Notes: generated by a model from the letters alone, not told the origin. A stretch of DNA of 64,000 bases from Micrococcales bacterium KH10 (GCA_900188465.1 FZPE01000002.1:253489-317488), one strand, 5' to 3'; positions 24,895-34,384 are shown, numbered from the stretch's first letter. Made by a program: numbers and translations.

Positions 24895-26364
24895 TCAGCG
24901 CACCTGCTTCTTCTTCAGCACTGTCTTGGCCTTCTTGGTGTACTCACCTGTCGCCTTGTTCGGCGTGTAGGTGACGGTTACCTTCTTGCCGGCCCACACC
25001 TTGATCTTGACGACGTTCTTCGCGTTCTTCTTGATCTTCCTGGTAACGGTCCGTTTGCCGTTCTTCAGCGTGATCTTTCCAGCAACGACAGGAGCCTTGC
25101 CGACCTTCACCGTGACCTTCACCCGGCGGACGTCACCCTTGGCAGGCTTCTTCATGACCTTGGCGTTGAGCTTGACCTCAAGCTTCTTGACCTTAGCGGT
25201 CTTGTCAGAGGTGGCGGCAGCAGCGGTGTATCCAGCGGATGTTCCAGTGACCTGAACGCTGAGTCGCTTACCAACGACATCGGTGGTGACGGTGTAGGTG
25301 GCAGAGGTAGCGCCCGCAATAGCCTTCTTGCCAGCGAACCACTGGTAGGTGACAGTTTCAGGAGCCTGTTGCCAGGTTGGCTGAGCGGTCAGTTTCTTGC
25401 CCACGTTGGGCTTGCCTTTCACCGTCACAGTCGGCGCAGCCAGGGTGCCTGCGGCCACGGTCACCGGTGCTGAGGTTACGGTGACCGGGAAGTAGTCATT
25501 GGACGAGTATGCCGCCTGCACCGTGATGGTGGCGTTAAGCAGTTCCGGGGTCAGTGAGAGCGTCCCGCCGGTAGCACCCGCAATAGCGGTCTCGCCGGAG
25601 AACCACTGGTAAGCAACAGTGGTTGAAGCAACGACTGCCGAGTTCGCAGTGAGAGTGGAGCCGACGACCGCATCACCGTTGATCGCTACGGAACCAGGAG
25701 CTTCGACCTTGCGGAAGTCGTAGGTGGTTCCGGCGGCAGTGAACGTTGCTACTGTTGCTTCAGCAGGTGTTTGGCTGTTCACGTCAGCAGAGCTGAAACC
25801 ATAGGCAGCGATCTTCACAGCGGAACTGTGCGATTCGGCGGCAGTTTCCAGGATCGCCACGATTTCAGCAATGGGCCGTGACAGGTGGGCTGCTAGCAGA
25901 ACTTCATCATCGGCATTGCGAATACTACGTGAGGTGGTCCACTCGTCCACATCGGACTCGACGTTCTTGCGTAGCGTGGTGAAGTCAGCCTGGTCACCAG
26001 GCAGGTCCTCTCTCTGAGGTCCCCAATACAGCGGAATCTGATACCAAGCCGTACCGACCTCGACAGTTGCGTCAATGGCCAAAGAGTCGACCAACTCGGT
26101 CAAGGAATCGACATCATCGACCCCCTTGATGATCTGGTTCTTGCCGTCAAGATGCAACCCATCAGCACTCACAGAAACGCCGTCAAGGTTTTGGCGGTCC
26201 CACTGTCCCTGGTGCCATTGGTCGTAGTTGTCAGAATTCGGAGCAATGCTCGAGAACAACACACGTTCTACAACTGGTTCCCCAGCGGCGGTGGCGGCGG
26301 TCGCGAACCCGCCTGTCAGAGCAACTGCCAAAGCGGCTGCTGATGCGATGGTTTTCCGTAACAT
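24895..26364 (-). CDS. Secreted protein with two Ig-like YQWF repeats and Lys-rich tail, unknown function
   Basis: ATG 26364 follows AAAGGA at a normal distance. The 489-residue protein begins with a signal peptide (MLRKTIASAAALAVALTGGF, cleavage near TAA-GEP). A unique region of about 200 residues follows, then two Ig-like repeats with YQWFSGETAIAGATGGTLSL and YQWFAGKKAIAGATSATYTV, and a Lys/Val-rich beta tail of about 110 residues (KVKKLEVKLNAKVMKKPAKG to the C-terminus). The tail type is shared with three glycosidase-like proteins in this window. The unique region resembles nothing I recognise; a surface adhesin or glycan-binding role is inference. Confidence 0.8.
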   Translation of the reverse strand: MLRKTIASAAALAVALTGGFATAATAAGEPVVERVLFSSIAPNSDNYDQWHQGQWDRQNLDGVSVSADGLHLDGKNQIIKGVDDVDSLTELVDSLAIDATVEVGTAWYQIPLYWGPQREDLPGDQADFTTLRKNVESDVDEWTTSRSIRNADDEVLLAAHLSRPIAEIVAILETAAESHSSAVKIAAYGFSSADVNSQTPAEATVATFTAAGTTYDFRKVEAPGSVAINGDAVVGSTLTANSAVVASTTVAYQWFSGETAIAGATGGTLSLTPELLNATITVQAAYSSNDYFPVTVTSAPVTVAAGTLAAPTVTVKGKPNVGKKLTAQPTWQQAPETVTYQWFAGKKAIAGATSATYTVTTDVVGKRLSVQVTGTSAGYTAAAATSDKTAKVKKLEVKLNAKVMKKPAKGDVRRVKVTVKVGKAPVVAGKITLKNGKRTVTRKIKKNAKNVVKIKVWAGKKVTVTYTPNKATGEYTKKAKTVLKKKQVR

Positions 26365-26418
26365 CGGGACGATTCCTTTACGATTCGATACTGTTCCTCT
26401 TCCATCAGCGCACACGCA

Positions 26419-26432
26419 TAAGCATGCGCTTA
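26419..26432. promoter_or_regulatory. Palindrome upstream of the Ig-like protein gene
   Basis: TAAGCATGCGCTTA, with complementary TAAGC/GCTTA arms, lies 55-68 bp before the start codon on the minus strand. It could be an operator; no second copy was seen in the window. Confidence 0.25.
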
Positions 26433-26528
26433 GGAGTTTTCACTCTATAAGGACCATAGGAAAACGTCACGGGATGTTCGTACTGACTGGATAGAAAGCC
26501 GTAGCAAATACGCAGAAAACAGCGAATC

Positions 26529-27944
26529 TCAACCCCAGACTAAGCCGCGGGCAGGCTCCTCCAGCACGGCAGCGACATCAGCAAGTACTCGCGCCCCGAG
26601 TTCTCCGTCAACCAATCGGTGATCGAAACTCAACGCAAGTTGCGTCACATGACGGATGGTTATCTCACCCTGATAGACCCAGGGCTGTTCGCGAATGGCA
26701 CCGAATGCCAAAATGGCAGCCTCACCCGGATTCAGAATCGGGGTACCCGTGTCGATTCCGAACACACCCACATTGGTGATGGTGATTGTGCCGTCGCTCA
26801 TGTCCTGCGGTCTGGTCTTGCCAGCGCGGGCGGTACTGGTCAACTCTCCCAGCGCCTGTGCCAGCTCCAACAAGCCCATGCGGTGAGCATCCTTGATGTT
26901 GGGCACGACCAGGCCACGTGGAGTCGCGGCAGCAATACCAAGATTCACGTAGTGCTTGTAGACGATCTGCTGGGTGGCTTCGTCCCAGGAGGCGTTGATC
27001 TCTGGGTGGCGGTTGACGGCGAGTAAAAGCGCCTTCATCGCAATCAACAGCGGCGTGACGCGCACCCCGGAGAATTCTCGGTCTGCTTTGAGCCCCGCCA
27101 CCAGACGCATTGTCTGGGTGACGTCGACAGTGTGGAACACACTCACGTGCGGTGCCGTGAATGCGGATGTCACCATGGCCTCAGCAGTGCGCTTGCGCAC
27201 CGACCGCACCGGCACACGGGTCTGACGACCATCGGGTGACACTTCGCCGTCAGCGAGCCACGGCTGATCGTCACCCGGGTAAGTCGCCAGTTCACGAGCT
27301 TGCGCTTGGCGCTGATGCTGCAGCACGTCCTCGCGGGTGATGATGCCTCCTGGGCCGCTCGCAGCCACCGATGCCAGGTCGATCCCGAGTTCACGGGCCA
27401 GCAATCGCACCGGGGGCTTTGCCAATACGTGCGCGTTCGCTGACCTGCTAGAACGCAGGCGGGCGGGAGCAGAAACCGCTGCGCGGGGTGCCGGGCTGAC
27501 CCCGGTGGTCGCAGGACGAGCTGGCTCCGTGGCTGTTACGGCAACGGTGGGCTGCTGCCGCCGGCGGCGCGGTGCGGCTTCTTCGCCACCCGTGCCATAA
27601 CCGACAAGGACCGAACCCGAATTGTCCGGCTCGTCCGAGGCCGCTGCTGGGTCGCCTTGCGTCAAGCCGGAGTCATCTGGGCTCGTGGAATCTGAGTTCG
27701 GATCGGTGTCAATGACGATGATGGGGTCGCCAACATTGGCGGTTTGACCTGCCGGGACGAGGATTTCTGTGACCACACCCGCGAAAGGACTGGGCAGTTC
27801 GACCAGCGATTTGGCGGTCTCGATCTCGACAATGACATCGTTGACTGCCACAGTGTCGCCCACGGCGACCCGCCATTCGACGATGTCCGCCTCGGTTAAG
27901 CCCTCGCCAGCATCTGGCAATTCGAACTTCTGGTAAGTCGCCAT
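26529..27944 (-). CDS. 2-oxoacid dehydrogenase complex E2, dihydrolipoamide acyltransferase
   Basis: The 471-residue protein has one lipoyl domain (residues 5-80; lipoyl-Lys in EIETAKSLVELPSPF), a linker rich in Ser, Pro and Arg, a peripheral-subunit-binding domain at about 185-222 (PPVRLLARELGIDLASVAAS) and the catalytic acyltransferase domain from about 250, with SFDHRLVDGELGA near the C-terminus (His and Asp of HxxxDG). It transfers the acyl group from E1 to CoA. It is the last gene of the E1alpha-E1beta-E2 operon, 53 bp after E1beta. Branched-chain versus pyruvate specificity cannot be settled from sequence alone. Confidence 0.93.
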   Translation of the reverse strand: MATYQKFELPDAGEGLTEADIVEWRVAVGDTVAVNDVIVEIETAKSLVELPSPFAGVVTEILVPAGQTANVGDPIIVIDTDPNSDSTSPDDSGLTQGDPAAASDEPDNSGSVLVGYGTGGEEAAPRRRRQQPTVAVTATEPARPATTGVSPAPRAAVSAPARLRSSRSANAHVLAKPPVRLLARELGIDLASVAASGPGGIITREDVLQHQRQAQARELATYPGDDQPWLADGEVSPDGRQTRVPVRSVRKRTAEAMVTSAFTAPHVSVFHTVDVTQTMRLVAGLKADREFSGVRVTPLLIAMKALLLAVNRHPEINASWDEATQQIVYKHYVNLGIAAATPRGLVVPNIKDAHRMGLLELAQALGELTSTARAGKTRPQDMSDGTITITNVGVFGIDTGTPILNPGEAAILAFGAIREQPWVYQGEITIRHVTQLALSFDHRLVDGELGARVLADVAAVLEEPARGLVWG

Positions 27945-27997
27945 GTTTTATCCTCTCAGTACCCTCGCGGCCACGCTAGACGGCCCTCGTCAGCCGT

Positions 27998-29011
27998 TCA
28001 GTACGCCAAGACGCTGTCGATGGCGTCCATGACCCGCTCGAGTCCGGGCAGGTAGTCATGTTCAATCTTCGCTGGCGGATAGGGGGTATGGAAACCTCCC
28101 ACGCGGGCAACCGGCGCTTCAAGGTGATAGAAGCACTCTTGCGTGAGTCGGGCAGCGATCTCTGCCCCTGCACCGAAGAACACCGGAGCCTCGTGCACCA
28201 CCACGCAGCGGCCGGTCTTTTGCACTGATTCGATCAAGGTGGGGAAGTCGATAGGGGAGATTGCCCGCAGGTCAATGACTTCGATGCTCGTGCCCTCAGC
28301 CGCGGCGCTTTGCGCGACTTTCAACGCGGTGACCACGGTGGGGCCGTAACCGATCAAGGTGACGTCAGTGCCTTCACGCACCACCTTGGCCGTGTTCAAC
28401 GTGTCGAACTGCGTCGCGACAGATTGGCCGGTGGCATAGGGACCGGCGGACAGATCGACGTCACCCTTGGCCCAGTACTGCCCCTTCGGCTCGAAGAACA
28501 GCACCGGATCGGGGCATGCGATGGCTTCTTGCAACATGACGAATGCATCAGCCGGGTTGGCTGGCGAGACCACTCGTAGCCCGGCAGTGTGCGCGAAGAG
28601 CGCTTCCGGGGATTCACTGTGGTGTTCGACGGCGCCGATTCCGCCGCCGTAAGGCACGCGGATGACGACGGGCACGGTCAATCGCCCACGTGAACGCGCG
28701 TGCAATTTGGCCAATTGAGTGGTGATCTGGTCGAATGCCGGAAAGATGAAGCCATCGAATTGGATTTCACACACCGGGCGGTAGCCGCGCAGAGCCAACC
28801 CGATGGCGGTTCCGACGATGCCCGATTCGGCAAGTGGCGTGTCGACAACCCGGTCTTCACCGAATTTGGTCGCCAGGTCTGCCGTGACACGGAAGACTCC
28901 GCCTAACGGGCCGATGTCTTCACCCATCAGCAGGACCTTGGGATCGGCGGACAGTGCAGCCTCAAGCGCCGCATTGATCGCCTTAGCGAGCGGGATACGT
29001 TGCTCAGCCAT
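27998..29011 (-). CDS. 2-oxoacid dehydrogenase E1 component, beta subunit
   Basis: The 337-residue transketolase-like beta subunit has the usual motifs LLMGEDIGPLGGVFRVTADL, DTPLAESGIVGTAIGLALRG, the PYGGGIGAVEHHSESPEALF region and RVGGFHTPYPPAKI at the C-terminus. With E1alpha it decarboxylates a 2-oxoacid using thiamine diphosphate. An AAGGAGG lies inside the end of the E1alpha gene and the start overlaps the E1alpha stop by one base (TGATG). Confidence 0.94.
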   Translation of the reverse strand: MAEQRIPLAKAINAALEAALSADPKVLLMGEDIGPLGGVFRVTADLATKFGEDRVVDTPLAESGIVGTAIGLALRGYRPVCEIQFDGFIFPAFDQITTQLAKLHARSRGRLTVPVVIRVPYGGGIGAVEHHSESPEALFAHTAGLRVVSPANPADAFVMLQEAIACPDPVLFFEPKGQYWAKGDVDLSAGPYATGQSVATQFDTLNTAKVVREGTDVTLIGYGPTVVTALKVAQSAAAEGTSIEVIDLRAISPIDFPTLIESVQKTGRCVVVHEAPVFFGAGAEIAARLTQECFYHLEAPVARVGGFHTPYPPAKIEHDYLPGLERVMDAIDSVLAY

Positions 29012-30159
29012 CAGTGCCCTCCTTCACCGTCGGCCAGATCGCGTTCAAATCCCGCGAACCAGTCTCGTTCGGTTTGGTTGATCGCGTGCGGTGTGGCGTA
29101 GACGTGGTCGAACATGGCGGACGAGGCGGGTCGGCCCAACGAACGCACGTAGGTGCGCAATTCGGCGGCGAACTCGTCCGCCTCATGGGTGACCTCGGTG
29201 TGGAAGCGCTCGTCCCAGGCCCCCATAGCGCGCAATCTGGCCACGACCCGCTCCACCGGATCCCGCTGACTCCAGTACTGCTCTTCGTCAGTGCCGCGGT
29301 ATCGGGTGGGATCGTCCGAGGTGGTGTGCGCTCCTTGTCGGAAGGTCACGGCTTCGATGAAGGTGGGGCCGCCACCGTTGCGAGCTCGTTCCATTGCCTC
29401 ACGAGTCACCGCATGGACTGCCAAAACGTCGTTACCATCGACGCGCACGCAAGGAACGCCGAATCCGGCGCCGCGGCGCACCAGTGGCCCGCGGTACTGC
29501 CGAGTTCCGGGCACTGAAATCGCCCACTGGTTGTTTTGACAGAAGAACACGACAGGGGCTTGGTTGACCGCGGCGAAGTTCAGAGCCTCGCTGGTGTCGC
29601 CTTCCGAGGTGGCCCCGTCGCCGAAGTACACCATGACCGCAGCATCCGTATCGGGATCGCCGGTAGCGACGAGTCCATCGCGTTGGATTCCCATCGCATA
29701 GCCGGTGGCGTGCAAAGTGTGGGCACTGATCACCAGCGTGTTGAGGTGGACATGGTGCTTCTCGGTGTCCCAACCGCCGTGGTCAACCCCGCGGAAGAGA
29801 TGCAGTTCCTCTTTCAATGGCACGCCTCGCACCTGCAGGACACCGTGTTCACGGTAGGCCGGGAAGATCCAGTCTTGGGCGCGCGTAGCGTGCACCGAAC
29901 CGATCTGGGCAGCTTCTTGTCCGCGCGCCTGGGTGAATAGTGCGAGTTCTCCTGTGCGTTGTAATGCGGTGGCTTCTTCATCGAAGCGCCGCATCAACGC
30001 CATATCTCGGTACCAGGTGCGCCACGTTGCCGCGTCGACATCCTTGACGAGATTACGGTAGTGGTCCCATTGTGTGTCCGTGTTCTCGGAGCCGTCAGGC
30101 AGGACGAGTTGCACGGTGGGTTCAGCCTCATTGTGTGGCAGCCAGGGGGTTTCCGCCAT
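29011..30159 (-). CDS. 2-oxoacid dehydrogenase E1 component, alpha subunit
   Basis: The 382-residue protein has the thiamine diphosphate motif GDGATSEGDTSEALNFAAVN ending CQNN near residues 180-210, plus YREHGVLQVRGVPLKEELHL. It resembles Bacillus-type PdhA and actinobacterial branched-chain E1alpha proteins equally well. ATG 30159 follows AAGGATC. It is the first gene of the operon and lies just downstream of two palindromes (30185-30212). No E3 (lipoamide dehydrogenase) gene is present in the window. Confidence 0.93.
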   Translation of the reverse strand: MAETPWLPHNEAEPTVQLVLPDGSENTDTQWDHYRNLVKDVDAATWRTWYRDMALMRRFDEEATALQRTGELALFTQARGQEAAQIGSVHATRAQDWIFPAYREHGVLQVRGVPLKEELHLFRGVDHGGWDTEKHHVHLNTLVISAHTLHATGYAMGIQRDGLVATGDPDTDAAVMVYFGDGATSEGDTSEALNFAAVNQAPVVFFCQNNQWAISVPGTRQYRGPLVRRGAGFGVPCVRVDGNDVLAVHAVTREAMERARNGGGPTFIEAVTFRQGAHTTSDDPTRYRGTDEEQYWSQRDPVERVVARLRAMGAWDERFHTEVTHEADEFAAELRTYVRSLGRPASSAMFDHVYATPHAINQTERDWFAGFERDLADGEGGH

Positions 30160-30184
30160 GAATGATCCTTGTCGTCGGTGTAAC

Positions 30185-30212
30185 TTACGCTAGCGTAACC
30201 TACGCAAGCGTA
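30185..30212. promoter_or_regulatory. Double palindromic operator upstream of the E1-E2 operon
   Basis: TTACGCTAGCGTAA (30185-30198) is a perfect 14-bp palindrome; TACGCAAGCGTA (30201-30212) is a second, near-perfect copy of the same pattern two bases further on. They sit 26 bp upstream of the E1alpha start, where a repressor would block transcription. The regulator is not in the neighbourhood. Confidence 0.55.
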
Positions 30213-30850
30213 ACTAGCGAGACTTAAGGCCCTCCAAAACCGATCCGTTCGTTTTGTAGGAACTCGACTAACAACGTTTGAATCGGAGCCTGCTGACAGT
30301 CAATCAGCACAAAACGGCAGATGCGGTACACTCGAACGGTGCGTACTAACTGAACGGTCGCAATCCAGCGACGTTCAACACCACAGCACCGCAGTATCTT
30401 CGATGTGATTGGCACCACCACAGGGACTGCACGTGTTTTTGTACTTGTCCCTCATGCGACCGGCCAACGGTGGCACGGTCTCAATTGAACGAATCGGTTT
30501 CTCACATCGCTTTCTCCGCATCTCCCGCAGTTTTCGACTCGAATATCTCACTGAACTGGCAACAAGCCGCTGATGATGTTCATGTCGCCACATTCGCCCG
30601 CGAATTCGCTGGTCACGTCGTGACCAACCGCACGAATTACGTTACGTATGGCCCGCAGGGTCAACGAATCGGGGCATCGAAGTCGCTAGAGGCTGCTCGT
30701 CTCGCACTCGAAACATCCATCACACTTCCCGCATCGTGCTGCGCTCACACACCTAAGAGCACAGCGGTTACGGGACAACTCCGCACCGGCGTCGTCGGTG
30801 CGGTATCGAAGACCACACCGGTGGTCACAGAACAACGAAGGAATGACGTC
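30213..30850. other. Long spacer, probably the cspA promoter and structured 5' leader
   Basis: No protein-like gene is apparent, although one frame stays open into cspA. Three hairpin-capable sequences occur: GGTCACGTCGTGACC (30611-30625), CCGCACCG with CGGTGCGG (30781-30803), and GACCAC with GTGGTC (30811-30826). Long structured leaders are characteristic of cold-shock genes, so at least the last 250 bases may be transcribed. Confidence 0.45.
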
Positions 30851-31054
30851 ATGGCCACAGGCACCGTCAAATGGTTCAACTCCGACAAGGGCTACGGATT
30901 CATCGCTCCCGATGATGGCTCAGCCGATGTCTTCGCGCACTACAGCGCGATTCAAGGTAGCGGACACCGCAACCTGGTCGAAGACCAGAAGGTCGAGTTC
31001 GACACCGAAAACGGTCAGAAGGGCCCGCAGGCCACCAACATCCGCGCGCTCTGA
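30851..31054 (+). CDS. cspA: Cold-shock domain protein
   Basis: The 67-residue protein is a single OB-fold nucleic-acid-binding domain: [20 protein letters not shown] contains RNP1 (KGYGFI) and DVFAHYSAI is RNP2. It acts as an RNA chaperone. ATG 30851 follows GAAGGAA at good spacing and gives the standard family length. A 17-bp inverted repeat starts 52 bases after its stop. Confidence 0.95.
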   Translation: MATGTVKWFNSDKGYGFIAPDDGSADVFAHYSAIQGSGHRNLVEDQKVEFDTENGQKGPQATNIRAL

Positions 31055-31106
31055 CATAACCGTCTCTCCGGGCGGACTTTACTAGTGCGCCTGGAGTTAC
31101 ACACCA

Positions 31107-31153
31107 ACGGTTGATTGGTGCACTCATCTCATGGGCGTGCACCAATCAACCGT
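31107..31153. terminator. Perfect 17-bp inverted repeat after cspA
   Basis: ACGGTTGATTGGTGCAC (31107-31123) and GTGCACCAATCAACCGT (31137-31153) are exact complements around a 13-base loop. No U-run follows, so it may be a factor-dependent terminator, a stabilising 3' hairpin or a repeat element. Confidence 0.5.
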
Positions 31154-31280
31154 GGGGTCGAACACCTGCAGTTTCGTGCTTTAGTGCTGCGGCCCCTCGC
31201 ACAAGCGATCGGCACCTGCCTTTGGCTTTATCCCGGTCATTGATGATCGGTCACGCATTGTCTCACCAGGCAGGAGCCCC

Positions 31281-32384
31281 ATGAGCATTACAGACGTACC
31301 CAACTCCGCTGCAACCCGCCGCCAGAAATATGTGCGGCCAGAAGACTTCCCCGAAATGACCCGGGCCTATATGCAGGTCTCCCAGGTGGTTCGGGAAACT
31401 GGATTGTTGCGCAGAGCCCCCTGGTTCTACTCTATGATCGCAGCCGCTCTAGTTGTGAGCCTCGGTGGGATCATTACCGGATTCATCTTGCTTGGCGACA
31501 GTTGGTTGCAACTGCTGATGGCCGGTGCTCTTGGAGTCTGGTTCACCCAGGTGGCTTTTCTTGCGCACGAAGCCGCACACCGTCAGATCTTGAGCGCTGG
31601 ACCGGACAATGATCGGCTCGCCCGCATCCTCATTGCCATCGTCGGCATGAGTTACTCGTGGTGGGACAGCAAACACACCCGTCACCACGCGAATCCGAAC
31701 CGGGTGGACAAAGACCCGGATATCGCTGTCGATACTATTTCTTTCCTAGACGAGGATGCCGCGCAGGCGCGCGGGTTCCGGCGGTTGATCACCCGGAAGC
31801 AGGGATGGCTGTTCTTCCCGCTGCTCACGCTATTCGGTTTGAATCTGCATTATTTGAGTTTGAAGCACCTGTTCAGTCGCGGCCCCGTGAAGAAACGGTG
31901 GCAGGAGCTCGGCATGATTGCGGCCCGGTTCGCACTCGTTTATACCCCCATTTTCTTGATTTTGCCGCTCGGCATGGCTTTTGCCTTTGTGGGCGTGATG
32001 CTGGCTGTCTTCGGGGTGTACATGGGCGCGTCCTTTGCGCCGAACCACAAGGGCATGCCGGTGATCGCACCCGATGCGAAGTTCGATTTCTTCTCCAAGC
32101 AAGTGCGCACGTCCCGCAACATTCGCGGTGGCTGGTGGGCTACTTGGTTGATGGGTGGGCTGAACTACCAGATCGAGCACCATCTGTTCCCGTCGATGGC
32201 GCGCCCACATTTGGCCAAGACCCGCGAGATCGTGCGTGAATTCTGCGCGAGTCGGTCTGTGCCCTACACCGAGACATCGCTGTGGCGTTCCTACGCCATC
32301 GTGATCGGCTATCTCAACGAGGTCGGGCTGGCCGCCTCGGACCCCATCGAATGTCCGATCGTCGCGCAATACCGCCGGGTTTAG
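31281..32384 (+). CDS. Membrane fatty acid desaturase
   Basis: The 367-residue di-iron membrane enzyme introduces a double bond into acyl chains. The three histidine boxes are present: HEAAH (about residue 94), HTRHH (about 131) and QIEHHLF (about 297). Four hydrophobic stretches lie at about 48-95 and 175-245. ATG 31281 follows AGGAG. Placed after a cold-shock gene, a role in membrane fluidity is suggested, though the large gap argues against one transcript. Regioselectivity cannot be assigned. Confidence 0.92.
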   Translation: MSITDVPNSAATRRQKYVRPEDFPEMTRAYMQVSQVVRETGLLRRAPWFYSMIAAALVVSLGGIITGFILLGDSWLQLLMAGALGVWFTQVAFLAHEAAHRQILSAGPDNDRLARILIAIVGMSYSWWDSKHTRHHANPNRVDKDPDIAVDTISFLDEDAAQARGFRRLITRKQGWLFFPLLTLFGLNLHYLSLKHLFSRGPVKKRWQELGMIAARFALVYTPIFLILPLGMAFAFVGVMLAVFGVYMGASFAPNHKGMPVIAPDAKFDFFSKQVRTSRNIRGGWWATWLMGGLNYQIEHHLFPSMARPHLAKTREIVREFCASRSVPYTETSLWRSYAIVIGYLNEVGLAASDPIECPIVAQYRRV

Positions 32385-32460
32385 TTGCTTGTTCCCAGGC
32401 TCGCCTCTGAACCCTTCAAGAGCCACTTATTTAGTTTGTCGCAGAGTTCTTCGATTCCGG

Positions 32461-33600
32461 TCAACGCGAGCGCCACCGCGCCGTGAAAGCGAGCAGCGCG
32501 TCGTTGTCGTCGCGATCTCCGACACTGACCCGCACTCCTTCGCCAGCAAACGGCCGCACCAAAATACCGTGTTCCCGCGCGGCCTGCGCGAAGTCCGTGG
32601 CCTCGTCCCCCAGGGGGAACCATACGAAGTTTGCTTGGGTCTGGGGCAATTCCCACCCTTGGTCAGTCAGCGCAGCGACGAGCCGTGCTCGTTCTTGGAC
32701 GAGTTCATCCACCCGCTGCTGCAACTCTTCGTGCGCTGCAAGGGACAATACCGCCGCGTGCTGCGCTACGGATGAGACTCCGAACGGCGTCGACGTCGCT
32801 CGAATCCCCTCGATCAACCGCGGGTCACCCACCGCGTAGCCGACACGCAATCCAGCCAGCCCATAGGCCTTGGACAGCGTGCGCAGCACCACAACGTTGC
32901 GATACTCGTCCAGCAGGTCGAGAGCTTGCACTGGATCGTCACCGCCAACGAACTCCAGATAGGCCTCGTCGATGACAACCAAGACATGGGACGGAACCTG
33001 CGCTAGCAACTGCTCCAACTCCGCATGGCTGACGGCTGTTCCGGTCGGATTATTCGGGGTGCACACCACCACCACGCGCGTCCGCTCGGTCACCGCCGCG
33101 GCGAGCGCCGCCATGTCGATGGCATGTTCGTCATTGAGCGGCACGTGGACCGAGGTTCCGCCGACCACATCGACCACAATCGGGTAGGCCTCGAAGGAAC
33201 GCCACGGGTAGACAACCTCGTCACCGGGTTCCACGAAGGCGGCCATGATGTGCTGCAGCACCGCGACCGAACCGGTACCGATGGCGATGTTCTCCGGCGC
33301 GAAAGACCTCGTCCTGCCTGCGGAAATGAAATCCGCAAGCGCCTCATGCAACTCCACAGCCGCCATATCGGGGTACCGGTTGATGGTGCCGAGCACCTGC
33401 GACAACGCATCAAGGACCGACGGCAGCGGCGGGTACGGGTTCTCGTTCGAGGCGAGGCGGTGAACCTTGACTCCTTCCGCAGGGCGGGCGCCGGGAACAT
33501 AAGCGGGCAAGTTTGCCACTGCGGGGCGCAAAGGGACGAGGCCATCGCTGCTAGTTTGAGCAGTACCGGATTGCGGGTCAGTCGCAGCCGTCGAAGTCAT
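32461..33600 (-). CDS. hisC: Histidinol-phosphate / aromatic aminotransferase family protein
   Basis: The 379-residue fold-type I PLP enzyme has the signature RTLSKAYGLAGLRVGYAVGD (PLP lysine near residue 240), CTPNNPTGTAVS and GEGVRVSVGDRDDNDALL at the C-terminus. Such proteins are HisC or the aromatic aminotransferase Pat; no other his gene is nearby, so Pat is equally likely. It is divergent from the membrane-protein gene at 33729. Confidence 0.88.
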   Translation of the reverse strand: MTSTAATDPQSGTAQTSSDGLVPLRPAVANLPAYVPGARPAEGVKVHRLASNENPYPPLPSVLDALSQVLGTINRYPDMAAVELHEALADFISAGRTRSFAPENIAIGTGSVAVLQHIMAAFVEPGDEVVYPWRSFEAYPIVVDVVGGTSVHVPLNDEHAIDMAALAAAVTERTRVVVVCTPNNPTGTAVSHAELEQLLAQVPSHVLVVIDEAYLEFVGGDDPVQALDLLDEYRNVVVLRTLSKAYGLAGLRVGYAVGDPRLIEGIRATSTPFGVSSVAQHAAVLSLAAHEELQQRVDELVQERARLVAALTDQGWELPQTQANFVWFPLGDEATDFAQAAREHGILVRPFAGEGVRVSVGDRDDNDALLAFTARWRSR

Positions 33601-33728
33601 AAGTAATAGTGTCGCAGGTCTGTGGGCCGCACCGCGTGACCAGTTGCGTCTACACGCGTGCAGAAGATCTTAAGGTCCACTAATCTCGTTGTGGGTGCGA
33701 TGCGCATTCACAACATAAGGGCAATACG

Positions 33729-34346
33729 ATGACGAGCACGCCACCCAACTCACCTTTCGGGGACGCCAACTCGGGTGCTTACCCTCGCGGCTCGAACGGC
33801 CAGCCCGCCCCTGGCGTGCAGCCACAACCGGCCGGTGAGCCCATCCCAGGTATGCAGCCTCCGGGCTACGGTGCGCCTCAACCTGAGTCTGCTTCAGAGA
33901 CGCCCGTCGGCTTGATCGAGGAGCCGCAACCAAGCAATCTTGGCGTCGGTATCGCGGTGGGTCTGGGGCTCGGCATTGTGGCGACAGCGCTCTACGCTTT
34001 CTTCACGGTGCAAGCCGAGAAGGAATACGTGATGCTCGCGATTCTGATCGGTCTGGCAGTCGGTTTCGGTTTCTCCAAGTTCGGTCGCACCAGGGGCGCG
34101 GTTCCGGGGATCTTGGCAGCATTGATCACACTGGTGCTGTTCTTTGCCGCGATCTTGTTCATCGATGCGGGTTTCGCCGCAAAGACCTTCGGTATCCCAT
34201 TCACGGACTCGTTGAGTATCTCCTTCGAGTACTTCTCGGACGTGATCAAGCTTTACTTCGAGGACCCACTCAGTTACGTCTTCGCGGGCCTGACGGTCAT
34301 CTTCGCCTTCGTCCAGGGGTCCGGGGTGACTAACAAGAACAAGTAG
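33729..34346 (+). CDS. Pro-rich multi-pass membrane protein, unknown function
   Basis: The 205-residue protein has a disordered N-terminus of about 70 residues rich in Pro, Gly and Gln, then hydrophobic segments at about 76-95, 100-115, 123-145 and 185-200, including LGVGIAVGLGLGIVATALYA and GILAALITLVLFFAAILFID. No family is recognised. It is followed within 40 bp by a perfect inverted repeat. Confidence 0.8.
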   Translation: MTSTPPNSPFGDANSGAYPRGSNGQPAPGVQPQPAGEPIPGMQPPGYGAPQPESASETPVGLIEEPQPSNLGVGIAVGLGLGIVATALYAFFTVQAEKEYVMLAILIGLAVGFGFSKFGRTRGAVPGILAALITLVLFFAAILFIDAGFAAKTFGIPFTDSLSISFEYFSDVIKLYFEDPLSYVFAGLTVIFAFVQGSGVTNKNK

Positions 34347-34384
34347 AACGTTCCGCGGTTTGGATGCCGCCTGACCGCACAGTT

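Noticed and set aside
30470-30850. An open frame runs 127 codons upstream of and in frame with cspA, which could be an N-terminal extension.
   Set aside because: The internal ATG has a good Shine-Dalgarno and gives the exact family length; the upstream sequence is not protein-like and contains hairpins.
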